A DNA stretch of 64,000 nt from Clostridiales bacterium (lineage in GTDB: Bacteria; Bacillota; Clostridia; Lachnospirales; WQUN01), in contig JAITSQ010000019.1 in assembly GCA_031287685.1 (NCBI GenBank), forward strand, positions 1-64,000, given 5' to 3'. A program made the translations under genes and the position numbers. Within the stretch, counting starts at the first letter, position 1, and each line of letters starts with the position of its first letter. Under the pieces are notes generated by a model that was not told where the DNA came from, made no database searches, and was given only the letters and a program-made list of their open reading frames with translations. This document shows positions 1-7,339 of the stretch, in pieces.

Positions 1-278
1 TCGGGAATCGTCACGCGGTCTCCTATGGATAAATCGGAAAATTCGTTTATATCAGCGGCTTTGGCGGTATAGGCCGTCGTGTTGTTGCGTTTGTCAATAT
101 TTTTCGTGAAAACGAACGCCCGCCCCCGCAAATCTTTGGCAATTTCCGAGCCCCGAGCTGTCAAAAGGTCGATGTTAAGCCCGTCGTAATGAATATAAAG
201 CCCTAAATCGTTAGCCGCCTTGGACAATGAATACGCGCAATGGCACAAAGCGTTTGGGACACCCAAAACACCCGCCGG
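1..278 (-). CDS. Partial open frame of unknown function, cut by the window start
   Basis: A minus-strand frame is open from a TAG at 279-281 to the window edge. The readable part contains KAANDLGLYIHYDGLN, then SEIAKDLRGRAFVF, and ends near FSDLSIGDRVTIP. I do not recognise the family. There is no ATG; possible starts are TTG codons at 266, 248 and 227, the first preceded by a weak purine-rich stretch. The region is less GC-rich than the neighbouring genes. It could be the tail of an accessory gene or a decayed remnant, and the stop just upstream favours a truncated copy. The coding call is weak. Confidence 0.3.
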
Positions 279-459
279 CTATAGAAGTGTTCCGCTCCAG
301 CCAGCGGCTATCCGAACGCATCATACCGGACAGTAAAGCAAACGAAATGCGAAAGATGGGAAATACAGTTGCGTATTGAGTCGAAAAACTCCGTAGGGGT
401 AAGGTAGGGGTATAACGCAAAGACAAGGGCTGCCGCACCGGGCGGCAACCCCATAAGCT

Positions 460-605
460 AGCCGTTTAACTTGAAAACAGGCTTCAAACTTCGCCCAAAA
501 CGCGCCTAATGCCCGGTGTTTTTTCGGCACTTCTGCCTGCCGAAAAAGCCACCTTCTTGCCGCGCGTTTCGTTCTTGTTTTCAGCCATTTCAAGTAAAAA
601 CGGCT
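460..605. repeat. Palindromic intergenic element (146 bp) containing a hairpin repeat
   Basis: The ends are imperfect inverted repeats: AGCCGTTTAACTTGAAA at the left and the complement of AGCCGTTTTTACTTGAAA at the right. Inside lies a GCCCGGTGTTTTTTCGGC...GCCGAAAAAGCC hairpin (stem 520-528 with 539-547) followed by ACCTTCTTG, the same flank-stem-flank layout as at 1746, 5363, 12677 and 12725. There is no coding potential. It lies just downstream of ychF and could form the 3' end of that transcript. Apart from this element I see nothing in 279-637. Confidence 0.7.
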
Positions 606-637
606 GTATACAAGGTTTTCATTGGAATGAAAAGCGG

Positions 638-1726
638 TTACACATTAAACCTGAACAGCACCACGTCCCCGTCCCGCACGACATATTCCTTGCCCTCAAG
701 CCGTACCAGCCCCGCGTCTTTAGCCGCGCCGAACGAGCCGCGTTCCATTAAATCGTCGTAGCTGACAATTTCGGCGCGGATAAAGCCGCGCTCGAAGTCC
801 GTGTGGATTTTGCCGGCGGCCTGCGGCGCGCGCAGTCCGCGTTTAATCGTCCAGGCGCGGACTTCTTTCGGCCCCGCCGTCAGGAAGCTGATAAGCCCCA
901 GGAGCTTATATCCCGCCGCGATTAGCTTGGACAGGCCGCTTTCCGACACGCCAAGGTCGGTTAGGAACATCAGCTTGTCCTCTTCGGGCATATCGGCGAT
1001 TTCCGCCTCTATTTTGGCGCATACGGTGAAAACCTCGCTGCCTTCCCCGCGAGCGAGATTCGTAACGGCGGCGACGTGAGCGTTGCCGGCGGAATCGGCC
1101 AAATCGCCCTCGGCCACGTTAGCAGCGTACAGTACGGGCTTGCCCGTGAGCAGGTTAAAGGAATCGACCGCGGAGCGCTCCTCCGGCGAAAATTCGACTG
1201 TGCGGGCAAGCTCCCCGCGCTCAAGCGCGGCTTTAAGCCGCTCCATAACGGCCAAATCGGCCGCGAGCGCTTTGTCGGCCCTGGCCGCTTTGGCGGTCTT
1301 GGCGATCAGCCGTTCAAGCGCCTCCAAATCCGACAGGATAAGTTCCGTGTTTATTATTTCTATGTCCGAAACGGGGTCGGTGGGAGAATCCCGGAGCACG
1401 CCCTCGTCCTCGAAACAGCGCACGACGTGCACGATGGCGTCAACCTCTCGGATATGGGAGAGGAATTTGTTGCCAAGGCCCTCCCCTTGGCTGGCCCCCT
1501 TGACAAGCCCCGCGATGTCCACAAACTCAATTACGGCGGGGGTGACTTTGGCGGCGCTGTACATAGCCTCCAGCGGACCGAGGCGCGGATCGGGAACCGC
1601 GGCTATGCCCACGTTCGGGTCGATTGTGCAAAATGGGTAATTGGCCGCCTCCGCTCCGGCGAGCGTCAGCGAGTTAAACAGGGTGCTTTTTCCGACATTT
1701 GGCAAGCCCACAATTCCGAGTTTCAT
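638..1726 (-). CDS. ychF: Redox-regulated P-loop NTPase YchF (EngD/OLA1 type)
   Basis: A 362-residue protein of the usual YchF length. It opens with MKLGIVGLPNVGKSTLFNSL (G1 loop), followed by the G3 region DIAGLVKGASQGEGLGNKFL. The C-terminal TGS-like domain includes RGFIRAEIVSYDDL and ends VVLFRFNV. YchF is an Obg-family nucleotide hydrolase that binds ribosomes and prefers ATP; its exact cellular role is debated. The ATG at 1726 was chosen because GGAGGG lies 7 bases upstream and homology begins exactly there. The frame stays open further upstream, but only through repeat DNA. The leader between the RBS and about 1790 contains a hairpin repeat and the edge of a larger palindromic element. 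Confidence 0.96.
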   Translation of the reverse strand: MKLGIVGLPNVGKSTLFNSLTLAGAEAANYPFCTIDPNVGIAAVPDPRLGPLEAMYSAAKVTPAVIEFVDIAGLVKGASQGEGLGNKFLSHIREVDAIVHVVRCFEDEGVLRDSPTDPVSDIEIINTELILSDLEALERLIAKTAKAARADKALAADLAVMERLKAALERGELARTVEFSPEERSAVDSFNLLTGKPVLYAANVAEGDLADSAGNAHVAAVTNLARGEGSEVFTVCAKIEAEIADMPEEDKLMFLTDLGVSESGLSKLIAAGYKLLGLISFLTAGPKEVRAWTIKRGLRAPQAAGKIHTDFERGFIRAEIVSYDDLMERGSFGAAKDAGLVRLEGKEYVVRDGDVVLFRFNV

Positions 1727-1745
1727 AAATACCCTCCGGCAAATT

Positions 1746-1784
1746 TGCTCGGTGCTTTTCGCCTTGGCAAAAAGCCACCTTTTT
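1746..1784. repeat. Hairpin repeat, CTCGGTG-stem-AGCC family, in the ychF leader
   Basis: TGCTCGGTG is followed by CTTTTCGCC / GGCAAAAAG (one mismatch in the stem) and then CCACCTTTTT. Layout and flanks match the copies at 5363, 12677 and 12725. It directly abuts the larger palindrome that begins near 1783. Confidence 0.6.
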
Positions 1785-1951
1785 AGGGCGTGTTGACACA
1801 AAGCTGTTACGCGTCTTTGCGGCTGATTATTCCGCGCTTCTTCGTTGCGCTCCTTTGACTTACTTTTCAAGTAAGCCTGCGGTCACGCGCCTTGAATCGT
1901 GAAAAATCAGCTTCGCAAATCCGCGCAACCCATTTGTGTCAACACGCCTAA
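1783..1951. repeat. Palindromic element (169 bp), GTGTTGACACAAA termini
   Basis: The termini are TTAGGGCGTGTTGACACAAA and, in inverse, TTAGGCGTGTTGACACAAA. The interior is an imperfect palindrome with a central TACTTTTCAAGTA hairpin. Core segments GTCTTTGCGGC, CTTCTTCGTTGCGCT, CGCGCCTTGAA and CGCAAATCC recur in the same order in the element at 44976-45139 read on its minus strand, although the termini differ. No reading frame longer than an incidental one. It sits between the 65-residue gene and ychF. Confidence 0.75.
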
Positions 1952-1955
1952 TTAT

Positions 1956-2153
1956 TTAATCGTAAATATGTCCTATTACACTGCCCGCTATAAACCCGTG
2001 CAGAAAGCCGAAAAGCAGTACGGAAGCCAGAACCGCAAGGTCCTTGGAGGGCGCCCGGCCGTGCTTTACGAGGCCCGACGCGAGTTTGGAGCGGCCTACG
2101 GGCTTCATAACGATTTTCTTTGACTTAAGAATACCTTTTTTCAGTTGCGACAT
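1956..2153 (-). CDS. Small membrane protein of unknown function
   Basis: A 65-residue frame with an ATG at 2153 preceded by AAAGGTGG at good spacing. The N-terminal half is basic (MSQLKKGILKSKKIVMKP). The C-terminal half has one likely transmembrane segment, DLAVLASVLLFGFLHGFIAG. The stop lies a few bases before a palindromic element. I do not recognise the family; the RBS and amphipathic layout make it more likely real than chance. It is divergent from the spoIIIA operon. Function is not inferable. Confidence 0.55.
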   Translation of the reverse strand: MSQLKKGILKSKKIVMKPVGRSKLASGLVKHGRAPSKDLAVLASVLLFGFLHGFIAGSVIGHIYD

Positions 2154-2221
2154 AAAACCACCTTTCTTTTTCTCTTATTTTTTGCATATCAATTGCTGCA
2201 GCCGTTTCTACTTAACTATAA

Positions 2222-2251
2222 CATAAAATGGAGGGACAGGCAATATACTAT
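2222..2251 (+). promoter_or_regulatory. Candidate sigma-E-type promoter of the spoIIIA operon
   Basis: CATAAAAT (2222-2229) and TATACTAT (2244-2251) are separated by 14 bases, about 30 bases before the spoIIIAA start. This resembles the sigma-E pattern (ATA-rich -35, CATACAAT-like -10). In Bacillus spoIIIA is transcribed by sigma-E in the mother cell. The match is partial, so this is inference. Confidence 0.35.
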
Positions 2252-2280
2252 TGTAAAAAGCCGGGACGGGAGGTTATCTC

Positions 2281-3141
2281 GTGGAAATAACGGAATATAT
2301 GCCGGAAAAGATAAGGAAAATTATGGGTAATATGGATTTGAGCGCGGCGGAGGAAATCCGCCTCCGCGCGGAGAGGCCCGTGCTCGTGTACGCGGGCGGG
2401 GAGGAAATAAACGCGGGCGGGGAGGTTTCCCTCGCGGATTTACAGGAGCTGACGGAGATTTTGAGCGATTATTCCCCCTACGCCTTTGAGGAGAGCCTGA
2501 AGCAGGGCTATCTGACCCTGCGCGGCGGGCACAGGGCGGGCTTCTGCGGGAAGCCGTTCGTGTCCGGCGGGGAAATCCGGGCAATGCGGGAAATAACCGG
2601 CGTGAATATCCGCGTAGCGCGGGAGGCGCGCGGCTGCGCCGAAAAAATCAGCGCCTACGCCCTTGAGCCGCGCCCGCGTAATTTTATGATAATTTCGCCG
2701 CCGGGCCGCGGCAAGACGACGCTTTTGCGGGATTTAACGCGTATCGCGGGGGATTCCGGCTTGAACGTCTGCATAGCGGACGAGCGCGGGGAAATCGCGG
2801 GGGGCGGCGCGCTCGACGTGGGTATTCGGACGGACGTAATGGAGGGCTGCCCGAAGGCCGTGGCGATGATGGGTATGCTCCGCGCTATGTCCCCGCACGT
2901 AATAGCCGCCGACGAGATAGGCTGCCGCGCCGACGTTTTGGCCATAGAGGAAGCCGCCGCCGCTGGGGCCGCCGTGTTCTGCACGGTTCACGCGGATTCG
3001 GTGGCGGGGGCCAGAAAGCGGCCGGTTTTGGCGGAGCTGTTTGAAAGCGGGGTTTTCGGGCGGTTTGCCGTAATCGAGGGAAGCGGGCGGACGGGGCGGG
3101 TCGAGGGCGTTTATGGCGAGGGGGGAAGGGCTTTATGCTGA
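2281..3141 (+). CDS. spoIIIAA: Stage III sporulation protein AA, secretion-type ATPase
   Basis: A 286-residue P-loop ATPase. Walker A is PPGRGKTTLLRDL (about residues 140-152) and a Walker B-like stretch is VIAADEIG (about 210). SpoIIIAA resembles type II/IV secretion and type IV pilus ATPases. It is the likely motor of the SpoIIIA-SpoIIQ channel through which the mother cell supports the engulfed forespore. The GTG start is supported by GGGAGG nine bases upstream. It is the first gene of an eight-gene operon and overlaps spoIIIAB (ATGCTGA). Length and neighbours match the family. Confidence 0.95.
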   Translation: MEITEYMPEKIRKIMGNMDLSAAEEIRLRAERPVLVYAGGEEINAGGEVSLADLQELTEILSDYSPYAFEESLKQGYLTLRGGHRAGFCGKPFVSGGEIRAMREITGVNIRVAREARGCAEKISAYALEPRPRNFMIISPPGRGKTTLLRDLTRIAGDSGLNVCIADERGEIAGGGALDVGIRTDVMEGCPKAVAMMGMLRAMSPHVIAADEIGCRADVLAIEEAAAAGAAVFCTVHADSVAGARKRPVLAELFESGVFGRFAVIEGSGRTGRVEGVYGEGGRALC

Positions 3142-3647
3142 TAACGCGGGCGGCGGGGGCGGCGCTCGTCGTCGGGGCGTGCGCCCTGGCGGGGGCGCGG
3201 GCGGCTTTTCGGGCGGGCTTCAGAATGGACGAGCTTTTGCGGGCGAAACGGGCGTTTATGCTGCTCTCGTCGGAAATAGAGAGGGGAAGCTCGCTCCGAG
3301 CGGCGGCCCGCCTCGTTTCAGAGCGCGTCGAGGGAGCCATAGCCGGTATTTTCCGCGACTTTTACCAAAATTTAGGGAAAAAAGGCGGCGCAGAGGACAC
3401 TTTTATAAACTCCCTTGAAAACTGCCGCCTGCACAGCTTCGGAAAGGGGGATATGGAGATTTTCCGGGGCTTTGCCAAAATAATCGGCGTTTTGGACATA
3501 AATGCGCACCGGAAAAACATAGACGCGCTTTTGCGTTATATCGACGGGGAGACGGAGATTCTGCTGAAGCGGCGGGATTCGGACAAGAAACTTTACTTAA
3601 ACCTGGGCCTGCTCGGCGGTCTTATGCTCGCGGCGGCGCTGTGGTAA
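3135..3647 (+). CDS. spoIIIAB: Stage III sporulation protein AB
   Basis: A 170-residue protein with an N-terminal hydrophobic segment, a long amphipathic middle (RAKRAFMLLSSEIERGSSLRAA) and a C-terminal transmembrane segment (LNLGLLGGLMLAAALW). This is the family plan: a membrane protein related to GspF-like inner-membrane components, probably anchoring the SpoIIIAA ATPase. The start overlaps the spoIIIAA stop by the ATGCTGA arrangement, indicating translational coupling. Confidence 0.92.
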   Translation: MLITRAAGAALVVGACALAGARAAFRAGFRMDELLRAKRAFMLLSSEIERGSSLRAAARLVSERVEGAIAGIFRDFYQNLGKKGGAEDTFINSLENCRLHSFGKGDMEIFRGFAKIIGVLDINAHRKNIDALLRYIDGETEILLKRRDSDKKLYLNLGLLGGLMLAAALW

Positions 3648-3688
3648 AAATTGAAACCTAAAAAATCAACAGACGGCGGTGGATTTTT

Positions 3689-3883
3689 ATGGATATAAAA
3701 ATTGTTTTTCAGATAGCGGCGGTGGGGATTCTCGTCGCGGTGCTCAATCAGGTGCTCCAGCGGGCGGGGCGGGAGGAGCAGGCGATGATGACCTCCCTGG
3801 CGGGGCTGATTGTCGTTTTATTCTGGATAATCCAGTATATAAGCGAGCTGTTCACGACGGTGCGCACGCTGTTTCAGTTGTAG
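3689..3883 (+). CDS. spoIIIAC: Stage III sporulation protein AC
   Basis: A 64-residue hydrophobic protein with two transmembrane segments (IVFQIAAVGILVAVLNQVL and MTSLAGLIVVLFWIIQYI) around a short polar loop with REEQA. This matches SpoIIIAC in length and the conserved QxxxxxxEEQ region. It is a small membrane subunit of the feeding-tube complex. The ATG at 3689 follows GGCGGTGG. Confidence 0.93.
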   Translation: MDIKIVFQIAAVGILVAVLNQVLQRAGREEQAMMTSLAGLIVVLFWIIQYISELFTTVRTLFQL

Positions 3884-3913
3884 CAAGGACGATAGGGCAA
3901 GGGGGGCGGGGTA

Positions 3914-4294
3914 ATGGACATTTTTCAAGCGTCCGTGGTGGGCGCTTCGGCGGCGGTGCTGTCTCTCGCCATAAAAAAGCAGGCTCCGGAAATAAGCCTG
4001 ATGATTGCCATAGCCGCGGGGACAATCATTTTCATCGCGTGCGCGGAGCCGCTGTTTTCAGTCGTAAGCCTGATGAAGAGCATAAGCGGGCGGCTCGGCG
4101 GCCTGGCGGACATAGCGCCGGTGATTAAAATTATAGGGATAGCGGCGGCGGCGGAGTTCGCTTCTCAGATTTGCGCGGACGCGGGGGAGAGGGCGATTGC
4201 CGCTAAAATTGAGTTTCTGGCGAAAACGCTGATAATAGTCGCGAGCGCGCCGGTTCTCGTGAATTTGCTTTATTTGGTGACTTCTCTGACCTAG
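3914..4294 (+). CDS. spoIIIAD: Stage III sporulation protein AD
   Basis: A 126-residue membrane protein with about four hydrophobic segments. It starts MDIFQASVVGASAAVLSLAI and includes KQAPEISLMIAIAAGTIIF and FASQICADAGERAIAAKIEF, hallmarks of SpoIIIAD. It is paired with SpoIIIAC in all such operons and probably contributes to the transmembrane ring. The ATG is preceded by GGGGGGCGGGG. The next gene begins 13 bases after its stop. Confidence 0.93.
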   Translation: MDIFQASVVGASAAVLSLAIKKQAPEISLMIAIAAGTIIFIACAEPLFSVVSLMKSISGRLGGLADIAPVIKIIGIAAAAEFASQICADAGERAIAAKIEFLAKTLIIVASAPVLVNLLYLVTSLT

Positions 4295-4307
4295 TAGGGG
4301 GGATTTT

Positions 4308-5360
4308 ATGACCGGAGCGCCGGACATTTTCAGCGGGCAGCTGGACAGGCAGCTGGATTTAATTGATTTTTCGGGGATTGACCGGTTGAACGCGGGGAGC
4401 GGCGGCGCGCGGGGGCTGCTTTCGGAAATTCTGTCCGGGAAATTCTCTCTCTCTCCGGAGGGATTTATAAACGCGGGCGCGCGCCTTTTTTTCGGGGAAA
4501 TTTCGGACAATCTCGGCTTGTTCAAAAAAATACTTTTGGCGGTTATTTTAAGCGCGGTCATAAAGGCCCTGTCGGGAGCGCAGAAAAATAAATCCGTGGC
4601 GGAAATGGCTTTTTTCGCCTCCTACGCGAGCGTTCTGACAATGCTTTTTTCGTCGTTTACGACGGTGATTAAAATTTCCGGCGGGGTCATAGACGCGCTG
4701 ACGGAGTTTATGAACGCCGCGGCGCCGGTCGTCTGCGCGGTGGCGGCGATGACCGACGTATACGCCGCCGGGCGGCTTTCGCCGGTATTGTCAATTTTAT
4801 CGGCGGTTCTGGCCGGCGTTATAAAAAATTTTGTCATAGGCGGCGCGTCGATGGCGCTGTGCGTACAAACGGTCAATTTCCTGAGCGAAAAAGAAATACT
4901 GACGAAATTTGGGGAATTCTGCAAAAATGGCCTGACGCTCCTGCTGAAGCTGACCGTCTCCGCGTTCTGCGCGGTTTTGTCGCTCCAGAGGCTGACCGCG
5001 CCGCCGCTTTCCGGAGCGGGGGGCTTCGCCGTTAAAAACGCCGTGAAATTTGTTCCGGTGGTGGGCGGGGCTTTGTCCTCATCGGTGGACACGTATTTTT
5101 ACGCGGCGAAAACGCTTAAAAACGGCGCGGTGGCGGCGGTCGTCATAGCGGCGGGGTATATTCTGGCGGTGCCGGTCGTTAAAACCGCCGTCCTGATAGC
5201 GATGTATAAGGCCGCCGCCGTCATAGCTCAGCCGATTTGCGACGAGCGCGTCGTAAAGTGTATGGACGCGGCGGGAGATTTCGCGGCGCTTCTGCTGGGC
5301 GGGCTGTTCGCGGTCATCATTATGTTTTTGTTCACGCTGATTATAGTGGTTTCGCTATAA
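4308..5360 (+). CDS. spoIIIAE: Stage III sporulation protein AE
   Basis: A 350-residue polytopic membrane protein. A soluble N-terminal part (about 1-85) precedes multiple hydrophobic helices to the C-terminus (LLGGLFAVIIMFLFTLIIVVSL). The stretch ITKFGEFCKNGLTLLLKLTVSAF-like region and GGALSSSVDTYFYAAKTLKNG are typical of SpoIIIAE, the large permease-like subunit. Many homologues have an N-terminal signal; here none is obvious. RBS AGGGGGG precedes the ATG. A hairpin repeat follows the stop, separating it from spoIIIAF. Confidence 0.93.
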   Translation: MTGAPDIFSGQLDRQLDLIDFSGIDRLNAGSGGARGLLSEILSGKFSLSPEGFINAGARLFFGEISDNLGLFKKILLAVILSAVIKALSGAQKNKSVAEMAFFASYASVLTMLFSSFTTVIKISGGVIDALTEFMNAAAPVVCAVAAMTDVYAAGRLSPVLSILSAVLAGVIKNFVIGGASMALCVQTVNFLSEKEILTKFGEFCKNGLTLLLKLTVSAFCAVLSLQRLTAPPLSGAGGFAVKNAVKFVPVVGGALSSSVDTYFYAAKTLKNGAVAAVVIAAGYILAVPVVKTAVLIAMYKAAAVIAQPICDERVVKCMDAAGDFAALLLGGLFAVIIMFLFTLIIVVSL

Positions 5361-5362
5361 AC

Positions 5363-5420
5363 CTTGCTCGGTGTTTGAGATTGTCTAAAAAAATTCAGAC
5401 AATCTCAAGCCACATTCTTG
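5363..5420. repeat. Hairpin repeat between spoIIIAE and spoIIIAF
   Basis: CTTGCTCGGTGT is followed by a perfect 12-bp stem TTGAGATTGTCT (5375-5386) / AGACAATCTCAA (5397-5408), loop AAAAAAATTC, then GCCACATTCTTG. The flanks match the other CTCGGTG repeats, but the stem sequence is entirely different. There is no T-tract after the stem, so it is not a classical terminator. The right flank merges into the SD of spoIIIAF. Confidence 0.75.
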
Positions 5421-5431
5421 GAGGGAGCCGT

Positions 5432-6019
5432 ATGAAGCCTTATTTTGAAAGCGTCGCCGCCGTTCTGATTCTTCAGGCGATGGCGCGGATAATTGTCCCG
5501 AATAAAAAATATCAGTATTATATTGATTTTGTTATGGGAGTTATTCTTATATGCCTTATAATATCCCCCGCCTCGGATTTTTTGGCGAAATTCCGAGAAA
5601 GGGCGCCCGCGCCGCCGCCGGGAATTGTCGGGAATTACGAATATATAAGCTCCGGCGGGAATAAAATTATTTTAACCGCCTATAAAGACCAGCTTGAAAA
5701 TTACGCCGAAAGCATAGCGGCGGGAGAAAATCAGAGGCTTTTGTCGGCGGATTTTGAAATAGGCGAAACTGATTCGGATTTTGGGGAAATCAAGAGAATC
5801 CGGCTTAGGACAGGTCCGGCGGAGGCCCCGGAAAAACCGGAAAAACCGAGCCTTATACGAATAGAGGGGGTAAAAATAAAACCGCCCAACGAGAGTCGGG
5901 CGGGAAAAGAGCATAATTCCGCCGAAGCGGAGCGCGTAAAAAACGCGGCGGCGAAGTTCTATAACATAGCGCCGGAGCGTATAAATGTAACCGTGACGGA
6001 CGAAGCCGGCGCGCGCTGA
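5432..6019 (+). CDS. spoIIIAF: Stage III sporulation protein AF
   Basis: A 195-residue protein. Two N-terminal transmembrane segments (ESVAAVLILQAMARIIVP and YYIDFVMGVILICLIISPA) precede a soluble C-terminal domain ending in a ring-building-motif-like fold (ERVKNAAAKFYNIAPERINVTV). This is the SpoIIIAF layout; the protein is a mother-cell membrane component of the SpoIIIA complex. The ATG at 5432 follows GGAGGGA. A longer upstream frame runs through the repeat and the end of spoIIIAE and is not used. Confidence 0.92.
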   Translation: MKPYFESVAAVLILQAMARIIVPNKKYQYYIDFVMGVILICLIISPASDFLAKFRERAPAPPPGIVGNYEYISSGGNKIILTAYKDQLENYAESIAAGENQRLLSADFEIGETDSDFGEIKRIRLRTGPAEAPEKPEKPSLIRIEGVKIKPPNESRAGKEHNSAEAERVKNAAAKFYNIAPERINVTVTDEAGAR

Positions 6020-6031
6020 GGAGGGCGGGGA

Positions 6032-6619
6032 ATGGGCGGAAAACTGACCGAAAAATTCAGAGATTTGCTGAAGTCTCCCCGGACGGCGTTCAACATCGCG
6101 GTAGGGGTGATTTTGGGGGTGGTTCTGCTGGCGGCGGGGAAATTTGGGGAGGGCCGCGCCCCCGGAAGCGCGGCTCCGGAAACGCCGAAAAGCCGGGCGG
6201 CAGAGGAAAGCGCCGGTGAATACGAGAAAAACCTTGAGTCCCGGCTGTCCGAGATACTTTCTCAAGCGGAGGGCGCGGGGAAGGTGCGCGTAATGCTGAC
6301 CCTGAGCCAGGGGCGTGAGATTATCGTGGGGGAGGACGCGAGCGCCGAAAGCGCGGTTACAAAAGAGACGGACGATTCAGGCGGCAGCCGCCAGAATGAA
6401 CAGCGGAAGTCTGAAACGAAAAAAATAATCCTGAGCGGCGGAGGGGAAAGCGCGCCTCTTGTACTAAAAGAAATATTCCCGCGTATAGAGGGGGTGGTGA
6501 TTGTGGCGCGGGGCGGGGCCGACCCGGCGGTCAAAGACGCGCTGACGCGCGCTTGCGCCGCTCTGCTTGGAATAGAGACGCATAAAATCCAGGTGTTAAA
6601 AATGAGAGGGGATTTGTAA
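6032..6619 (+). CDS. spoIIIAG: Stage III sporulation protein AG
   Basis: A 195-residue protein with one N-terminal transmembrane helix (FNIAVGVILGVVLLAAG). A periplasm-facing domain follows, with a conserved ring-forming region EKNLESRLSEILSQAEGAGKV-like and EGVVIVARGGADPAVKDAL. SpoIIIAG homologues oligomerise into a large secretin-like ring in the intermembrane space. The variable middle is rich in Ser, Gln and charged residues. RBS GGAGGGCGGGG. spoIIIAH starts immediately after its TAA. Confidence 0.93.
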   Translation: MGGKLTEKFRDLLKSPRTAFNIAVGVILGVVLLAAGKFGEGRAPGSAAPETPKSRAAEESAGEYEKNLESRLSEILSQAEGAGKVRVMLTLSQGREIIVGEDASAESAVTKETDDSGGSRQNEQRKSETKKIILSGGGESAPLVLKEIFPRIEGVVIVARGGADPAVKDALTRACAALLGIETHKIQVLKMRGDL

Positions 6620-7276
6620 ATGTTCGTACTTAAAAGGAATCAAATAATAATCACCGCGCTCGTGGTTATGGTGGCCGTGGCGGGCTATCTGAACTATGTG
6701 GACACGAAAAACTCGCCAGTGGGGATTGCCCTGAACGACGAAGGGGAGGCGCTGGCGCTCATCCCGAACGGCGAAGGGCGGGAGTCGGCTCCGGTTTCCG
6801 CCTTGGGGGAGCTATACAGCGACATAAACGAATACGACGACCCGGCCATCGCCGCGGACGAAAACAAAAGCGACCAGACCGACCCCGGGGCGGCGGTTTT
6901 TGTCAACGCCAGCCCGGCGGACAGCTCGTATTTCATTCAGGCGAAGCTTGACCGGGAGCAGTCGAGAAGCCGGCAAAAAGAGATGCTGAGCGAGATGATA
7001 AACAACCCGAATATCGAGCAGGTCAAGCGCTCGGAATGCGCGTCGGAAATGCTTGAGATACAGAAGCGTATAGAGAAGGAGACCGCCGCCGAGGCTATGA
7101 TTGAGTCGAAGGGCTTCACGGACGTTTACGTGCGGATTGACGACGACACGGTTGACGTGGTGGTGAGCAAGGAGCGCCTCTCAGACGCGGAAATAGCCCA
7201 GATTGAGGATATTGTCAAGCGGAAAACGGGCGTTTCGGCGGATAAAATAAGAATCAACCCGATGAAAAAGCAGTAA
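6620..7276 (+). CDS. spoIIIAH: Stage III sporulation protein AH
   Basis: A 218-residue protein with one N-terminal transmembrane segment (IIITALVVMVAVAGYLNYV), an acidic linker, and a YscJ/FliF-like C-terminal ring-building domain. The domain carries DREQSRSRQKEMLSEMIN, ESKGFTDVYVRIDDDTVDVVV and a final KTGVSADKIRINP. SpoIIIAH spans the mother-cell membrane and binds forespore SpoIIQ. It is the last gene of the operon, followed within 20 bases by a strong hairpin. Confidence 0.95.
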   Translation: MFVLKRNQIIITALVVMVAVAGYLNYVDTKNSPVGIALNDEGEALALIPNGEGRESAPVSALGELYSDINEYDDPAIAADENKSDQTDPGAAVFVNASPADSSYFIQAKLDREQSRSRQKEMLSEMINNPNIEQVKRSECASEMLEIQKRIEKETAAEAMIESKGFTDVYVRIDDDTVDVVVSKERLSDAEIAQIEDIVKRKTGVSADKIRINPMKKQ

Positions 7277-7294
7277 AAAGGGCGGGAAAGAATA

Positions 7295-7337
7295 GGCGCG
7301 CGATAGCAGAGGATACTATCGCGCGCCTTAAAATTTT
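7295..7337. terminator. Bidirectional terminator between spoIIIAH and topA
   Basis: A perfect 12-bp stem GGCGCGCGATAG (7295-7306) / CTATCGCGCGCC (7316-7327) with a 9-base loop. It is followed on the plus strand by TTAAAATTTTT. It lies between two convergent genes and can serve spoIIIAH; on the minus strand the trailing tract is weaker. Confidence 0.8.
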
Positions 7338-7339
7338 TC

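Noticed and set aside
1727-1870. N-terminal extension of YchF by 48 codons
   Set aside because: The extension is translated repeat DNA, while the ATG at 1726 has a proper SD and matches the family start.
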